DNA of 64,000 nucleotides, from NCBI RefSeq assembly GCF_006438915.1, contig NZ_RCZE01000010.1, positions 225,360-289,359 of the forward strand, written 5' to 3'. The translations under genes and the position numbers were made by a program. The stretch's first letter is position 1. Each line of letters opens with the position of its first letter. Below, in pieces: positions 38,701 through 48,067 of this stretch. The stretch is from Pseudomonas arsenicoxydans (GTDB lineage: Bacteria > Pseudomonadota > Gammaproteobacteria > Pseudomonadales > Pseudomonadaceae). The notes under the pieces are model-generated. The model ran no database searches. It saw only the letters and a program-made list of their open reading frames with translations, and had not been told where the DNA came from.

Positions 38701-39687
38701 TTACTCGATCAGCGGAACTTTGGCCGCACGTTTGTAAGGCCCGTATTCGACCGGCACCCATTGGAAGTGCTTGCCCTCGGCAGCAATGTGGCCGATGCCC
38801 GGAAACGGCAAGTGCGCTGCCGAGACCCATGTCTTGCTGGCGGCCGCGTCACTGAACACCTTGGCCCGGCTCTTGATCGCTTGCTGGCTGTTGACGTCAA
38901 AGCCGATCGACACTTCAGGGTGCTCGAATTGCACCGCCAGGTTATGCACCAGATCCCCCATGAACAGGATGCTCTGCCCCTCAGAGGTGAAACGGTACGT
39001 GGTGCTGCCGGGGGTGTGTCCGGTCTCCAGCGTGGCATCGACCACACCCGGCACGGGCGATTGACCGGCCTCGAACGTTTTGAAGCGACCCTGCGCAACG
39101 TAAGGCGCGGTGGAGTCCTGGGCGATTTTGAAATACGGCTTGGCACCCTCGGGGGCCTTGGCGATGGCCTGAGGATCGAGCCAGTAATCGGCCTCGGCTT
39201 TTGCCGCGTAGACCGTGGCATTGACGAACACCGGTTTTTGCGACCCGTCGACCAGCCCGCAGACGTGGTCCAGGTGCAGATGAGTCAACAGAATCACATC
39301 GACCTGCGACGGCTCATACCCGGCGGCTTTGATGTTGTCCGAGAGCATGCCGGCCGTTGCGCCGATGCACTGGCCGGCGCCGGTGTCCACCAGAATCAGC
39401 TGTTTCCCGGTGTTGATCAAAAACGCGTTGAACGCGGTTTGCACGCCAGGCGTTTCAATCGAGCGACGGGCCAGGAGTGCGCGAATCTGGCTTTGGGTCA
39501 GGCCCTTGAGCAGTTTCGGCGAGAGGTCGTTGTAACCATCGAACAACGCCGTCACTTCGTAATCGCCCACCGCCAGGCGGAAGTAGCCCGGCACTTGGGT
39601 GCCGACTTGCGCCGGAGCCTGCGCCGAGGAAATGCCGGATGCCAGTGCTACTGCGAGCCCCAGCGCGAAAACCAGAGAATGCTTCAT
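38701..39687 (-). CDS. Secreted metallo-beta-lactamase-fold hydrolase
   Basis: A 328-residue protein with a signal peptide (about 1-23). The zinc motif T-H-L-H-L-D-H is near residue 136, with further ligands in G-H-T-P-G-S (near 226), G-D-L and a late His. It resembles quorum-lactonase/arylsulfatase-type periplasmic MBL proteins, but the substrate is unknown. It is divergent from a short AraC-type regulator, with a 20-bp putative operator between them. Confidence 0.9.
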   Translation of the reverse strand: MKHSLVFALGLAVALASGISSAQAPAQVGTQVPGYFRLAVGDYEVTALFDGYNDLSPKLLKGLTQSQIRALLARRSIETPGVQTAFNAFLINTGKQLILVDTGAGQCIGATAGMLSDNIKAAGYEPSQVDVILLTHLHLDHVCGLVDGSQKPVFVNATVYAAKAEADYWLDPQAIAKAPEGAKPYFKIAQDSTAPYVAQGRFKTFEAGQSPVPGVVDATLETGHTPGSTTYRFTSEGQSILFMGDLVHNLAVQFEHPEVSIGFDVNSQQAIKSRAKVFSDAAASKTWVSAAHLPFPGIGHIAAEGKHFQWVPVEYGPYKRAAKVPLIE

Positions 39688-39782
39688 GCCTTCACCCTTG
39701 ATCAATTCAAAAAACGGCCACAACTAACGCCACCGGATGACGTTGATAGTGCAAGTACCGCGCCTCAAGAAATTGCAGCAAT

Positions 39783-39842
39783 GTGCTGAGTTAGCACCTT
39801 TGCCGGGTTTGCGCGAGGACGGAATTAACAACGTTTAACTCG
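39783..39842 (+). promoter_or_regulatory. Putative operator region: short dyad plus 20-bp shared element
   Basis: GTGCT-GAGTT-AGCAC (39783-39797) is a short dyad. AATTAACAACGTTTAACTCG (39823-39842) is repeated exactly, inverted, at 42086-42105. The AT-rich element lies 52 bases upstream of the AraC gene and 135 bases upstream of the divergent MBL-fold gene. Confidence 0.5.
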
Positions 39843-39894
39843 CCTGCCAACACCCCGCGGCGAAGAATGAAGCTCACCGACACGGACATTTGTC

Positions 39895-40329
39895 ATGGCC
39901 CATTCTCAGCAAAACGTCGCCCGCGCGACAGTCACTGAATCGCCAAAGAAGACCACGGGCGGCCTGACTCCATGGCGCGAAAGCCTGGCGAAACAACTGA
40001 TCCTCGACCGTCTCGATGAAACCGTCGAGGTCACTGAACTGGCACGGGCCTGCGCCCTCTCGCGCAGTCATTTCTCCCGCGCGTTCAAATGCAGCACCGG
40101 TTATTCGCCTCAGGACTGGATACGTCTGCAACGTATTGCACGGGCCAAGCAGTTGATCCGCGACACCGACTTGAGCCTCACGCAAATCAGCCTCGAATGC
40201 GGCTTCTGCGATCAGGCGCACTTCTGTCACATCTTCACCCGCAGCGAAGGCATCAATCCGTTTGCGTGGCGTTGCCGTATGGTGCGTTCACACCCACCCG
40301 CCTACACCCCTCAACTTCACGCGCAATAA
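39895..40329 (+). CDS. Short AraC-family regulator (DNA-binding domain only)
   Basis: A 144-residue protein made mostly of the AraC double helix-turn-helix: L-A-R-A-C-A-L-S-R-S-H-F-S-R-A-F-K, then L-T-Q-I-S-L-E-C-G-F-C-D-Q-A-H-F-C-H-I-F. No ligand domain is present, so activity may be controlled by amount or by partner proteins. It is divergent from the MBL-fold gene. The next genes are on the other strand, with a REP palindrome between. Confidence 0.9.
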   Translation: MAHSQQNVARATVTESPKKTTGGLTPWRESLAKQLILDRLDETVEVTELARACALSRSHFSRAFKCSTGYSPQDWIRLQRIARAKQLIRDTDLSLTQISLECGFCDQAHFCHIFTRSEGINPFAWRCRMVRSHPPAYTPQLHAQ

Positions 40330-40370
40330 CGCCCAACGCTCTGTAGCCGCTTCCAAGCCTCAGCCATACC

Positions 40371-40401
40371 CTGTGGGAGCGAGCTTGCTCGCTCCCACAG
40401 G
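40371..40401. repeat. Compact REP palindrome
   Basis: CTGTGGGAGCGAGC-TTG-and its complement form a nearly perfect 30-base palindrome. It could act as a terminator-like structure between convergent genes. Confidence 0.85.
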
Positions 40402-40455
40402 TCCTCGCTGTGGATCGGCAGCTACAGGGACCGGGACGCCCGTAGCAGCTTGGGT

Positions 40456-41280
40456 TTAGCCCTTGAGGAACGCCAGCAGATCAGCGTTGAGCTGATCCTT
40501 GTGAGTATCCGTCAAGCCATGCGGCGCGCCCGGGTAGATCTTGAGCGTAGAGCCTTTCACCAGTTTTGCCGAAGCGATGCCGGCGGCCTCGATCGGCACC
40601 ACCTGATCCGCATCGCCGTGCACCACCAGGGTCGGGATGTCGAATTTCTTCAGGTCGTCGGTGAAGTCGGTTTCGGAGAAGGCCTTGATGCAGTCATAGG
40701 CGTTCTTGTGACCGGCCATCATGCCTTGCATCCAGAACCAGTCGATCATGCCTTGGGACGGTTTCGCGCCCGGCTTGTTAAAGCCGAAGAACGGACCGCT
40801 GGCGAGGTCGATGTACAGCTGGGAGCGGTCGACGAGGGACGCCTGGCGAATGCCGTCGAACACTTCAATCGGCAGGCCGCCGGGGTTGGCTTCGGTCTTG
40901 AGCATCAGCGGCGGTACCGAGGAGATCAGCCCGGCCTTGGCCAAGCGGCCCGTGCCGTGGCGACCGATGTAGCGCGCCACTTCACCGCCACCGGTGGAGA
41001 AGCCGAACAGCACCGCGTCCTTGAGGTCCAGCAACTCGATCAACTGCGCCAGATCGTCGGCGTAGTGATCCATGTCGTTACCGGACCACGGCTGGCTGGA
41101 GCGGCCGTGACCACGACGGTCATGAGCGATGACCCGGTAGCCCTTGGACGCCAGGAAGATCATCTGCGATTCCCAGCTGTCGGCGTTCAACGGCCAGCCG
41201 TGGCTGAAGACGATGGGCTGACCGGTGCCCCAGTCCTTGTAGTAAATCTCGGTGCCGTCGCGGGTGGTGAACGTTGTCAT
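40456..41280 (-). CDS. Alpha/beta hydrolase of the non-heme chloroperoxidase/arylesterase type
   Basis: A 274-residue cytoplasmic enzyme. G-Q-P-I-V-F-S-H-G-W-P-L supplies the oxyanion region, G-F-S-T-G-G-G the nucleophile elbow (Ser near 95), Asp in V-V-H-G-D-A-D, and a final His in G-A-P-H-G-L. The H-D-R-R-G-H-G-R-S-S motif and length are those of cofactor-free haloperoxidases, which are mostly esterases/perhydrolases in practice. It lies 32 bases after the flavodoxin-like gene on the same strand. Confidence 0.93.
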   Translation of the reverse strand: MTTFTTRDGTEIYYKDWGTGQPIVFSHGWPLNADSWESQMIFLASKGYRVIAHDRRGHGRSSQPWSGNDMDHYADDLAQLIELLDLKDAVLFGFSTGGGEVARYIGRHGTGRLAKAGLISSVPPLMLKTEANPGGLPIEVFDGIRQASLVDRSQLYIDLASGPFFGFNKPGAKPSQGMIDWFWMQGMMAGHKNAYDCIKAFSETDFTDDLKKFDIPTLVVHGDADQVVPIEAAGIASAKLVKGSTLKIYPGAPHGLTDTHKDQLNADLLAFLKG

Positions 41281-41312
41281 GGGCTATCTCCTTTGCGAGT
41301 GTCGGGGATGTA

Positions 41313-41888
41313 TCAAATCGGTGAGTGGTTCATGCGTTCGGCCAGCCGCGCCACACGCTCGCCCAAGTGCGCGGCGGTGCAGCGGTCTTCGGGTGGCGGG
41401 GCCAGTTCGGGAGGTTGTTCGACATTGGATTGGGACATGGCACCGAGCGAGCTACCCAGGCGATTCATCTGCCCATCGAACACACCGGTGCCGGAGCGCG
41501 CCGGCAGCAGGTCGAGGCCGACCCAGATCATCGAATGCTGGGCGGCGAACACCGCCATTTGCAGCAAGGTGTTGAGCTTGTCGCCGCACAGGCTGCCGGA
41601 GTTGGTGAACCCGGCGGCCAGTTTGTCGCGCCAGGGTTGGGCCAGGTAAAACGCCGAAGTGGCTTCCATGAAGCCTTTGAAAGGCGCCGAGGCGCTGCCC
41701 ATGTAGGTCGGGGAGCCGAAGATGATGGCGTCGGCGTTGTGCAAGCGGTCCCAGTGGTCGTCCACTTCCTCGACCGGGATCAACAGGCAGGTGCTGCCCA
41801 AGTGCCGTTCCACCCCCTGGGCCACGGCCTGCGCCATGACCCGGGTGTGCCCGTAGCCACTGTGATAGACCACCACCACATTGCTCAT
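41313..41888 (-). CDS. Flavodoxin-fold NADPH:quinone reductase-like protein (WrbA-like)
   Basis: A 191-residue protein with the flavodoxin phosphate loop near the N-terminus (V-V-V-Y-H-S-G-Y-G-H-T, residues 4-14), a G-S-P-T-Y-M-G-S FMN loop near 78 and a G-F-T-N-S-G-S loop near 110. It resembles WrbA/NADPH-dependent FMN reductases. A Pro/Cys-containing C-terminal tail follows. It forms an operon with the hydrolase at 40456-41280. A role in quinone or oxidative stress handling is inferred. Confidence 0.9.
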   Translation of the reverse strand: MSNVVVVYHSGYGHTRVMAQAVAQGVERHLGSTCLLIPVEEVDDHWDRLHNADAIIFGSPTYMGSASAPFKGFMEATSAFYLAQPWRDKLAAGFTNSGSLCGDKLNTLLQMAVFAAQHSMIWVGLDLLPARSGTGVFDGQMNRLGSSLGAMSQSNVEQPPELAPPPEDRCTAAHLGERVARLAERMNHSPI

Positions 41889-41941
41889 TGCGATGTCCTC
41901 ATGACAATAAATCCCTGCTTAACTTCAATGCCAACACCCCC

Positions 41942-42035
41942 CCTGTAGGAGTGAGCCTGCTCGCGAAATCGGTCTATCAGCCAACGTTGTCAGTGACTGA
42001 CACACCGCTATCGCGAGCAGGCTCCCTCCTACAGG
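41942..42035. repeat. REP pair (REPIN)
   Basis: CCTGTAGGAGTGAGCCTGCT and a diverged reverse complement, AGCAGGCTCCCTCCTACAGG. It is the first half of the 405-base gap before the next gene; the rest holds the 20-bp element at 42086. Confidence 0.88.
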
Positions 42036-42085
42036 ACCGGTGGACGTTGAAGAACCAGAGTTTTGGGCGTAGACCAGACGCAGCA

Positions 42086-42105
42086 CGAGTTAAACGTTGT
42101 TAATT
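42086..42105 (-). promoter_or_regulatory. Second, inverted copy of the 20-bp element
   Basis: The minus strand here is identical to 39823-39842. It lies 198 bases upstream of the flavodoxin-like gene and 189 bases upstream of the regulator at 42294. The unique part of the gap (42106-42293) shows no other clear site. Confidence 0.5.
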
Positions 42106-42293
42106 TTCCCTGGCGCGCCAAATGCCGTAACCCCGGCTTTGTTACCGTAAACACGGCACTGGCCAAGGGTGACGGGTACAGACAGTCGCAGCGAACACCC
42201 GACAGTCAGCGCGACCCGGATTGCACTGATCCGAAAACCTGCGGAATATGCTCGAAAACCGCGTACTAGACGGATGCAAGCAGGAGCGACACG

Positions 42294-45098
42294 TTGACCC
42301 TTTCCCCCGAACAGGCTGTGCATTTCGGCCCCTACCGGATCTACCCCGGGCAACGCCTGGTGATGGAGGCCGACCAGCCCCTGCGCCTGGGCCGGCGTGC
42401 CATGGACATTCTGTTGATTCTGCTGGAGCACGCCGGGCAGGTGGTCAGCAAACAGCGACTGATCGCAGCGGTCTGGCCCAAAAGCGTGGTGGAAGACATC
42501 AACCTGCGGGTGCACATGGCGGCGTTGCGCAAAGCCCTCGGCGATGGCCAGGCCGGCCAGCGCTACATCGTCACCGTGGCGCAGCGCGGCTATAGCTTTG
42601 TCGCGCCCTATTCGCTGGAACGGATCGAGCAACAGCCCGAACTCGAAGGACCGGTGCCCAACGGCCATAACCTGCCGGTGCGCCGCACTCGCCTGATCGG
42701 GCGCCAGTCCCTGGTCGATGCACTGGTGACACAACTGGCACGCCAGCGCTTCATCACCCTCGTCGGCCCCGGCGGCATCGGCAAGACCACCGTGGCCCTG
42801 CGCGTCGCCGAACAGTTGATCGGGCGCTACCGGGACGGCATTCGCCTGCTGGACCTGGCACCGATCAACGACCCGCTGATGATCACCGCCCATTTGGCGA
42901 CGCTGCTGGATTTGTCTCTGCACGATAGCGAACCCGTGAGCGCACTCGCAGCCTTCCTGCGCGACCGCCAGATGCTGCTGGTCATCGACAACTGCGAACA
43001 CCTGATCGACGCCATTGCCGTGCTCTGTGAAAACATCCTGCGCGCCGCGCCCGAGGTACACATTCTGGCCACCAGCCGCGAAAGCCTGCGAGCCGAAGGC
43101 GAGTTCGTCCAGCGCCTTGATTCGCTGGATTGTCCACCGCCCATCGCCGTGCTGGACCGCGCTCAGGCCATGACATTTTCAGCGTTGCAATTGTTTGTTG
43201 AACGGGCGATGGCCAGCCACGACAGCTTTGAACTCAGCGATGACGAGTTGCCACTGTTGATCGACATCTGCCATCGCCTGGACGGCATTCCGCTGCCCAT
43301 CGAACTCGCCGCCGCGCAAGTCGGCCACTTGGGTTTGAGCGGCGTGCTGGAGCAGTTGCAAGGCAGTTTTCGTCTGCTGACCCAAGGCTGTCAGACGGCA
43401 TTGGGTCGGCACCAGACGTTGCGCGCCACGCTCGACTGGAGCTACGAACTGCTGACGCCCTGCGAGCAAACCTGCCTGCGCCGGTTGAGCGTGTTCAGGG
43501 GTGGTTTCACCCTGGAGTCCGCAGCAGCGGTGATCGTCGGTGAACACCTCGACCCCGGCAAAGTGTTTGGTGCGATCACTCAACTGGTGGCCAAGTCGCT
43601 GTTGAACGTGGAAGTCGGCGACGAAGAAGTGTTCTATCGCCTGCTCGACACCACTCGCAGCTACGCCCTGGAAAAACTCGACCAGGCCGCCGACCTGCCG
43701 GACACGCGAATCCGCCATGCCGAACGCTGCCTGACCTTGATGCATCAGGCGCGCAAAGACTGGGAACTCATCCCGACCAGTCTGTGGATCGAGCGGTACG
43801 CCCGGGGTCTGGAAGACATTCGCGCGGCGCTCGATTGGGGCTTGAACGGGCACGGGCCGCAAGCACTGGCCATCCAGTTGGCCGCAACGTCGATGCCGCT
43901 GTGGCAGGAGCTGTCGCTGCTCAGGGAGCACGGCGCGTATGTGCGCAAGGCATTGGCACTGCTCGACGCCACTCCCGAGCCTTGTCCTCAGTTGAAAATG
44001 AGCCTCAAGCTGGCCCTCGGCAGCTCCTGCTACCACACCCAGGGCGGCACACCGGAAACCATCGACGCCTTCGTCAGTGCCAGACTCCTGGCCAGACAGT
44101 GCAGTGACATGGCCGGTCAATTGCGGGCCGTGTCCGGGCACATGGCGGTCAATCTCAGTTGTGGCAATTATCAATTGGCGCTGGAACAGAGCCTGCAATT
44201 CGATCGCCTGGGCGGGCCTGACGACGCCGTGCTGGCGTTGAGCACGCACCGGCTGCGCGTGCTCGCGTTGCACTTCGCCGGGGATCAGGGACGGGCCCGG
44301 GTCCACGCCGAAGAGGTGATCCAGCGCATGGCCCAAAGTGGTCACCTCAATCGCTTTACCCACGGCTTTGGCGTGCAATACGACCAGAGCGTTGCCGCCC
44401 TGACGATTCTGGCGCGCATCCTCTGGTTGCAGGGCCAACCGGAGCAGGCCTGGCGCACTGCCCGCCAGGCGCTGGACATCGCGATTCAGATCAACCACGG
44501 CACCTCGATTTGCTACACCCTGGCCCTGGCCGGCTGCCTGATCGCCCACTACAACGGTGATACCCGCACCGCGCGCGAACTCTTGCGTTTGCTGCTGGAG
44601 CAAGCGCAAAAACACTCGGTGCTGCTGTTTTACACGTGGGCGCGTCACTACGCGCAGGTGATCGACCAGGCAGAGGCGCACTTGCCGCCCCCACCGGGCA
44701 ACGGGTTGATCAAAGACATCATGGTCACGCTGGACGGCGGTTTCGTCGATGACGCCTTGCTGCAACGCGCGGATACCGGCATCGCCGGCTGGAGCACGGC
44801 AGAAATTCTTCGGGCCAGGGCCAATGCGCTGCTGGCAGAGGATTGCCCGTTGAAAAACGAGGCGGCCGAGGCCGTGCTGATCCGCGCACTGAACGTGGCC
44901 AGAACCCAGGGCGCCCTTGCCTGGGAACTGCGCAGCGCCACGTCACTGGCACAACTTTGGCAGCGTCAGGGTCACTATCGGCAGGCCCATGAACTGCTGG
45001 CACCGATCTACCAGCAATTCACCGAAGGGTTTGCCACACCGGACCTGATAATTGTCCGCCGGTTACTCGACGCGTTGCAATGCCACTTGCCCACCTGA
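42294..45098 (+). CDS. Winged-helix transcriptional regulator with NB-ARC-like ATPase and TPR-like C-terminus
   Basis: A 934-residue protein. Residues about 8-105 form an OmpR/PhoB-type winged helix (F-G-P-Y-R-I-Y-P, L-G-R-R-A-M-D-I-L, Y-I-V-T-V-A-Q-R-G-Y-S-F). Residues about 140-450 are an AAA/STAND NTPase with Walker A G-P-G-G-I-G-K-T-T and Walker B L-L-V-I-D-N-C-E-H, followed by helical repeats to the end. Such proteins act as ligand-gated switches. The start is a TTG at 42294 after CAGGAGCGACACG; the domain begins just after it. Its 3' end overlaps the convergent paralogue by 36 bases. Confidence 0.87.
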   Translation: MTLSPEQAVHFGPYRIYPGQRLVMEADQPLRLGRRAMDILLILLEHAGQVVSKQRLIAAVWPKSVVEDINLRVHMAALRKALGDGQAGQRYIVTVAQRGYSFVAPYSLERIEQQPELEGPVPNGHNLPVRRTRLIGRQSLVDALVTQLARQRFITLVGPGGIGKTTVALRVAEQLIGRYRDGIRLLDLAPINDPLMITAHLATLLDLSLHDSEPVSALAAFLRDRQMLLVIDNCEHLIDAIAVLCENILRAAPEVHILATSRESLRAEGEFVQRLDSLDCPPPIAVLDRAQAMTFSALQLFVERAMASHDSFELSDDELPLLIDICHRLDGIPLPIELAAAQVGHLGLSGVLEQLQGSFRLLTQGCQTALGRHQTLRATLDWSYELLTPCEQTCLRRLSVFRGGFTLESAAAVIVGEHLDPGKVFGAITQLVAKSLLNVEVGDEEVFYRLLDTTRSYALEKLDQAADLPDTRIRHAERCLTLMHQARKDWELIPTSLWIERYARGLEDIRAALDWGLNGHGPQALAIQLAATSMPLWQELSLLREHGAYVRKALALLDATPEPCPQLKMSLKLALGSSCYHTQGGTPETIDAFVSARLLARQCSDMAGQLRAVSGHMAVNLSCGNYQLALEQSLQFDRLGGPDDAVLALSTHRLRVLALHFAGDQGRARVHAEEVIQRMAQSGHLNRFTHGFGVQYDQSVAALTILARILWLQGQPEQAWRTARQALDIAIQINHGTSICYTLALAGCLIAHYNGDTRTARELLRLLLEQAQKHSVLLFYTWARHYAQVIDQAEAHLPPPPGNGLIKDIMVTLDGGFVDDALLQRADTGIAGWSTAEILRARANALLAEDCPLKNEAAEAVLIRALNVARTQGALAWELRSATSLAQLWQRQGHYRQAHELLAPIYQQFTEGFATPDLIIVRRLLDALQCHLPT

Positions 45099-46547
45099 CA
45101 CGGAGCGCGCTCGACTGACGAAACGGGCGTAGCGCCTTTCGAAATCGTGCAACGCCCCACCGTGTTCGAGTTTTTCCAGGGCGTACAGGCGAGTGGTGTT
45201 AAGGAAACGGTAGCGGCTCACACCGCGGCCCTCCTCCAGCGACAACAACGATTTGAGAGCCAGATGCTGCACAGTGTCCATCACACATCCGGGCGGCAGT
45301 GACGAGCAACTGATCACCGCAATGGCGGCGTCCAGGGTGAAGGCCATTTTGAACACGGCCAGGCGCTGCAACACCGTTTGCTCCAATGAACTCAGTTGGT
45401 CATAGCTCCAGTCCAGTGCAGCTTTCAGGGTTTGGTGCCGGGGGACGGCCGTGCGCCGGCCTTGGGTCAGCAGCTGAAAACAGTTGTCGAGTTGGGATTG
45501 CAGCCCCACCAACGCCAGTGCGTCGATCTGCGCGGCCGCCAGTTCGATGGCCAGCGGCAAACCATCGAGCCTGCGGCAGATGTCACCGACGGTGTTGAGG
45601 TCTTGTTCGCGCAGGGCAAAACCTTGTTGACGGGTGCGGGCGCGACTGACGAACAGCTGCACGGCGGAATAGCCCATGACTTGCGCAACAGTCTGCCACT
45701 CGGAGGCTGGCGGCACCGCCAGTGGAGGTAGACGCACAAGTGTTTCCCCAGTGACCAGCAAAGGTTCGCGGCTGGTGGCCAGAATCGACAGCCGGGGCGC
45801 CGCAATCAGCAGACTCTCGACCAATGTTCGACAGCGCTCCAGCAGGTGCTCGCAGTTGTCGAGCACCAATAACCCATGGCGCTGCGCCACCCCCTCAAGG
45901 GCAGTCCCGACATCGAGTTCAAGGGTGCGCGCCAGATGTTCAATAACGTGCTCGGGATCGTCAATCGCCCCCAGGTCAACCAGCCAGACGCCGTCCTGAT
46001 AGTGTTGCAACAACAGTTCGCCGACGCGCAATGCCACGGTGGTTTTGCCGATGCCGCCGGGACCCACCAGCGTCATCAAACGCCGCACCGGCAACTGCCG
46101 CACCAGACTGCCGACAATCGAGTCACGCCCCGTCACTGGCGTGAGCCGTGCAGGCAGGTTGTGTTGAGCTTTCTGTAGGGACTGGATCGACACCGGCGCG
46201 CCTGCCGGCAGGAGCTGCACCAGAGCGACAAAGCTGTACCCGCGCTGGGGAATGTTGACGATGTAGCGCTGGCCGTTCTGCCCGTCGCCCAGGGCGCGGC
46301 GCAGCGCAGCAATGTGCACACGCAGGTTGATTTCTTCGACTACCGAGGTCGGCCAGACCCGGGCAATCAGTTCGTCCTTGCTGACCACCGTCCCCGCGCG
46401 CTCGACCAGCACCTGCAAAATGTCGAGGGCCCGCCCGCCCATGCGCAGCGGCCGATCGCCTTCCAGGATCAGCCGTTGCCGCTGGTGAAACGCGTAGGGG
46501 CCGAAATGCAGCACCGCTTCGCTGTGCAAATATGTGAGGCTGTTCAT
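45063..46547 (-). CDS. Paralogous winged-helix/NB-ARC-like regulator lacking the long helical tail
   Basis: A 494-residue protein with the same first two domains as the gene at 42294: a winged helix (F-G-P-Y-A-F-H, I-V-N-I-P-Q-R-G-Y-S-F) and an NTPase with G-P-G-G-I-G-K-T-T and L-L-V-L-D-N-C-E-H. It stops shortly after the ATPase module, where the other continues for about 440 residues. Either it is a naturally short form or its tail was lost. It is convergent with the longer paralogue. Short forms are known in other pseudomonads by recollection. Confidence 0.87.
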   Translation of the reverse strand: MNSLTYLHSEAVLHFGPYAFHQRQRLILEGDRPLRMGGRALDILQVLVERAGTVVSKDELIARVWPTSVVEEINLRVHIAALRRALGDGQNGQRYIVNIPQRGYSFVALVQLLPAGAPVSIQSLQKAQHNLPARLTPVTGRDSIVGSLVRQLPVRRLMTLVGPGGIGKTTVALRVGELLLQHYQDGVWLVDLGAIDDPEHVIEHLARTLELDVGTALEGVAQRHGLLVLDNCEHLLERCRTLVESLLIAAPRLSILATSREPLLVTGETLVRLPPLAVPPASEWQTVAQVMGYSAVQLFVSRARTRQQGFALREQDLNTVGDICRRLDGLPLAIELAAAQIDALALVGLQSQLDNCFQLLTQGRRTAVPRHQTLKAALDWSYDQLSSLEQTVLQRLAVFKMAFTLDAAIAVISCSSLPPGCVMDTVQHLALKSLLSLEEGRGVSRYRFLNTTRLYALEKLEHGGALHDFERRYARFVSRARSVSGGQVALQRVE

Positions 46548-46732
46548 GCACGTTCACGTGCTGAAAACCTGGCCCGGCTCAAAGTGCCACAAACCTCCTT
46601 CGCACTCGCCCTCCAGGCTCCCGCACCTCCATTGCAAAGAGTTCAGGGGTATCTTGGCAGCCCTGCGTGACGGTTCAACGGCCACGGAGGGAGCGCCCCG
46701 GCCATCACGGTGCTCGCAACGGACACAATGCG

Positions 46733-47683
46733 CTAGCTGAACTGTTCGCGGTACTGGCTGGGGGTCAGACCGAGTTTTTCGCCGAACAGAAAACGCATGT
46801 GCCGCACACTGCCGAAGCCACTTTTGAACGCTACGGTCTTGAGCGGCAGGTCACTGGTTTCCAGCAAGCTCCTGGCGCGGTCGATGCGCGCGTTTTGCAA
46901 AAATTCCATCGGTGTCATGTTCACTTCCCGGGCAAAAACCCGGGTGAAGTGCCGCGCACTCATGGTTGCCAGACCGGCCATGCGCTCAATGCAGAATGCT
47001 TCATCCAGGTGTTCCAGCACAAAGTTCTGCACCCGGGTGATCGGCGTTTCGTGCGGGGCAACCGTGGCCATCAACGGGCTGAATTGCGCCTGTCCGCCCT
47101 GGCGCTTCATCACCACCAACAGCACTTTGGCCACGTCTTGCGCGACTTTTTTGCCATGGTCTTCGGCGACCACCGCCAGCGCCAGGTCGATGCCGGCGGT
47201 CACCCCGCCGGAGGTGATGAGGTTACGGTCCAGCACGTAAATCTGATCGGTCTCCACGGTGGCCTTGGGGAAGCCTTTGATCAGTCGTTCGGTGTAGTGC
47301 CAGTGAGTGGTCACCCGGTAACCATCGAGCAATCCGGCGTGTCCCAACACGAAAGCACCCGTGCAGATCGAACCATAGCGCCCGGCGCGACTCACGGCGC
47401 CCATGAGCCAGTTGAGCAACGGCGGGTGTCTCTCGTTATAGGCACCGGGGCCGCCCGGCACCAACAGCAGGTCGTAACCTTGAATCGCCTGATCAATGTG
47501 CAGATCGGCCTGAACGTTGACGCCATTGGAAGCACGCAGCGCGCCAGGCTCGGTGCCGATGGTCGTCAGTTCGTAATGGTCAGCCGGGGCCAGGTAACGG
47601 TTGGCGATGGAAAACACCTCCATGGGACCGGCCATGTCAAGCAGGAGGAAGCCCGGGAATAACACCATCGCTACGGTTTTCAT
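46733..47683 (-). CDS. GlxA-type regulator: DJ-1/PfpI domain plus AraC helix-turn-helix
   Basis: A 316-residue protein. Residues about 3-170 form a DJ-1/PfpI domain (V-L-F-P-G-F-L-L-L-D, V-P-G-G-P-G-A-Y, Y-G-S-I-C-T-G-A-F-V-L-G with the nucleophile-elbow Cys). Residues about 215-312 form an AraC DNA-binding domain (F-C-I-E-R-M-A-G-L-A-T-M-S-A-R-H-F-T-R, F-K-S-G-F-G-S-V-R-H-M-R). GlxA-type regulators respond to small metabolites such as betaines or amino compounds; the ligand here is unknown. It is transcribed alone. Confidence 0.93.
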   Translation of the reverse strand: MKTVAMVLFPGFLLLDMAGPMEVFSIANRYLAPADHYELTTIGTEPGALRASNGVNVQADLHIDQAIQGYDLLLVPGGPGAYNERHPPLLNWLMGAVSRAGRYGSICTGAFVLGHAGLLDGYRVTTHWHYTERLIKGFPKATVETDQIYVLDRNLITSGGVTAGIDLALAVVAEDHGKKVAQDVAKVLLVVMKRQGGQAQFSPLMATVAPHETPITRVQNFVLEHLDEAFCIERMAGLATMSARHFTRVFAREVNMTPMEFLQNARIDRARSLLETSDLPLKTVAFKSGFGSVRHMRFLFGEKLGLTPSQYREQFS

Positions 47684-47750
47684 GGGTTAGGAATCACTGA
47701 AGTCAAAGGAAGATCCATCGGCTGAACACTAGTCCCCTGTGGGAACGAAC

Positions 47751-47849
47751 CCTGTGGCGAGGGGGCTTGCCCCCGTTCGGCTGCGAAGCAGTCGTAGAGA
47801 TTCTGGGGCCGCTGCGCGACCCAACGGGGGCAAGCCCCCTCACCACAGG
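47751..47849. repeat. REP-type inverted repeat
   Basis: CCTGTGGCGAGGGGGCTTGC and its near reverse complement enclose about 60 bases. It lies in the 384-base gap before the pirin gene; the remaining 200 bases are AT-richer and presumably hold the pirin promoter. Confidence 0.9.
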
Positions 47850-48067
47850 ACTCGCTCCCACAAGGAGGAATGCGCCAAGCAAAAAAGGATGCTGTGCATT
47901 ATGGCCAATCGTGGCGTCAGCGTCGGAGAAGAATACGTGATCGCCCGCACATTACTGTCAACTCAGTCAGGACAGTGTTTCAATTTCTATCTACTTATTG
48001 CACCCGTCAGTAACCATTAACCTTCTCCTCACTCGGACGAATCAACGTCCCACCAGGAGATTTCATC

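Noticed and set aside
38671..39789. Plus-strand frame opposite the MBL-fold gene
   Set aside because: Antisense to a gene with signal peptide and zinc motif; its translation shows no domain.
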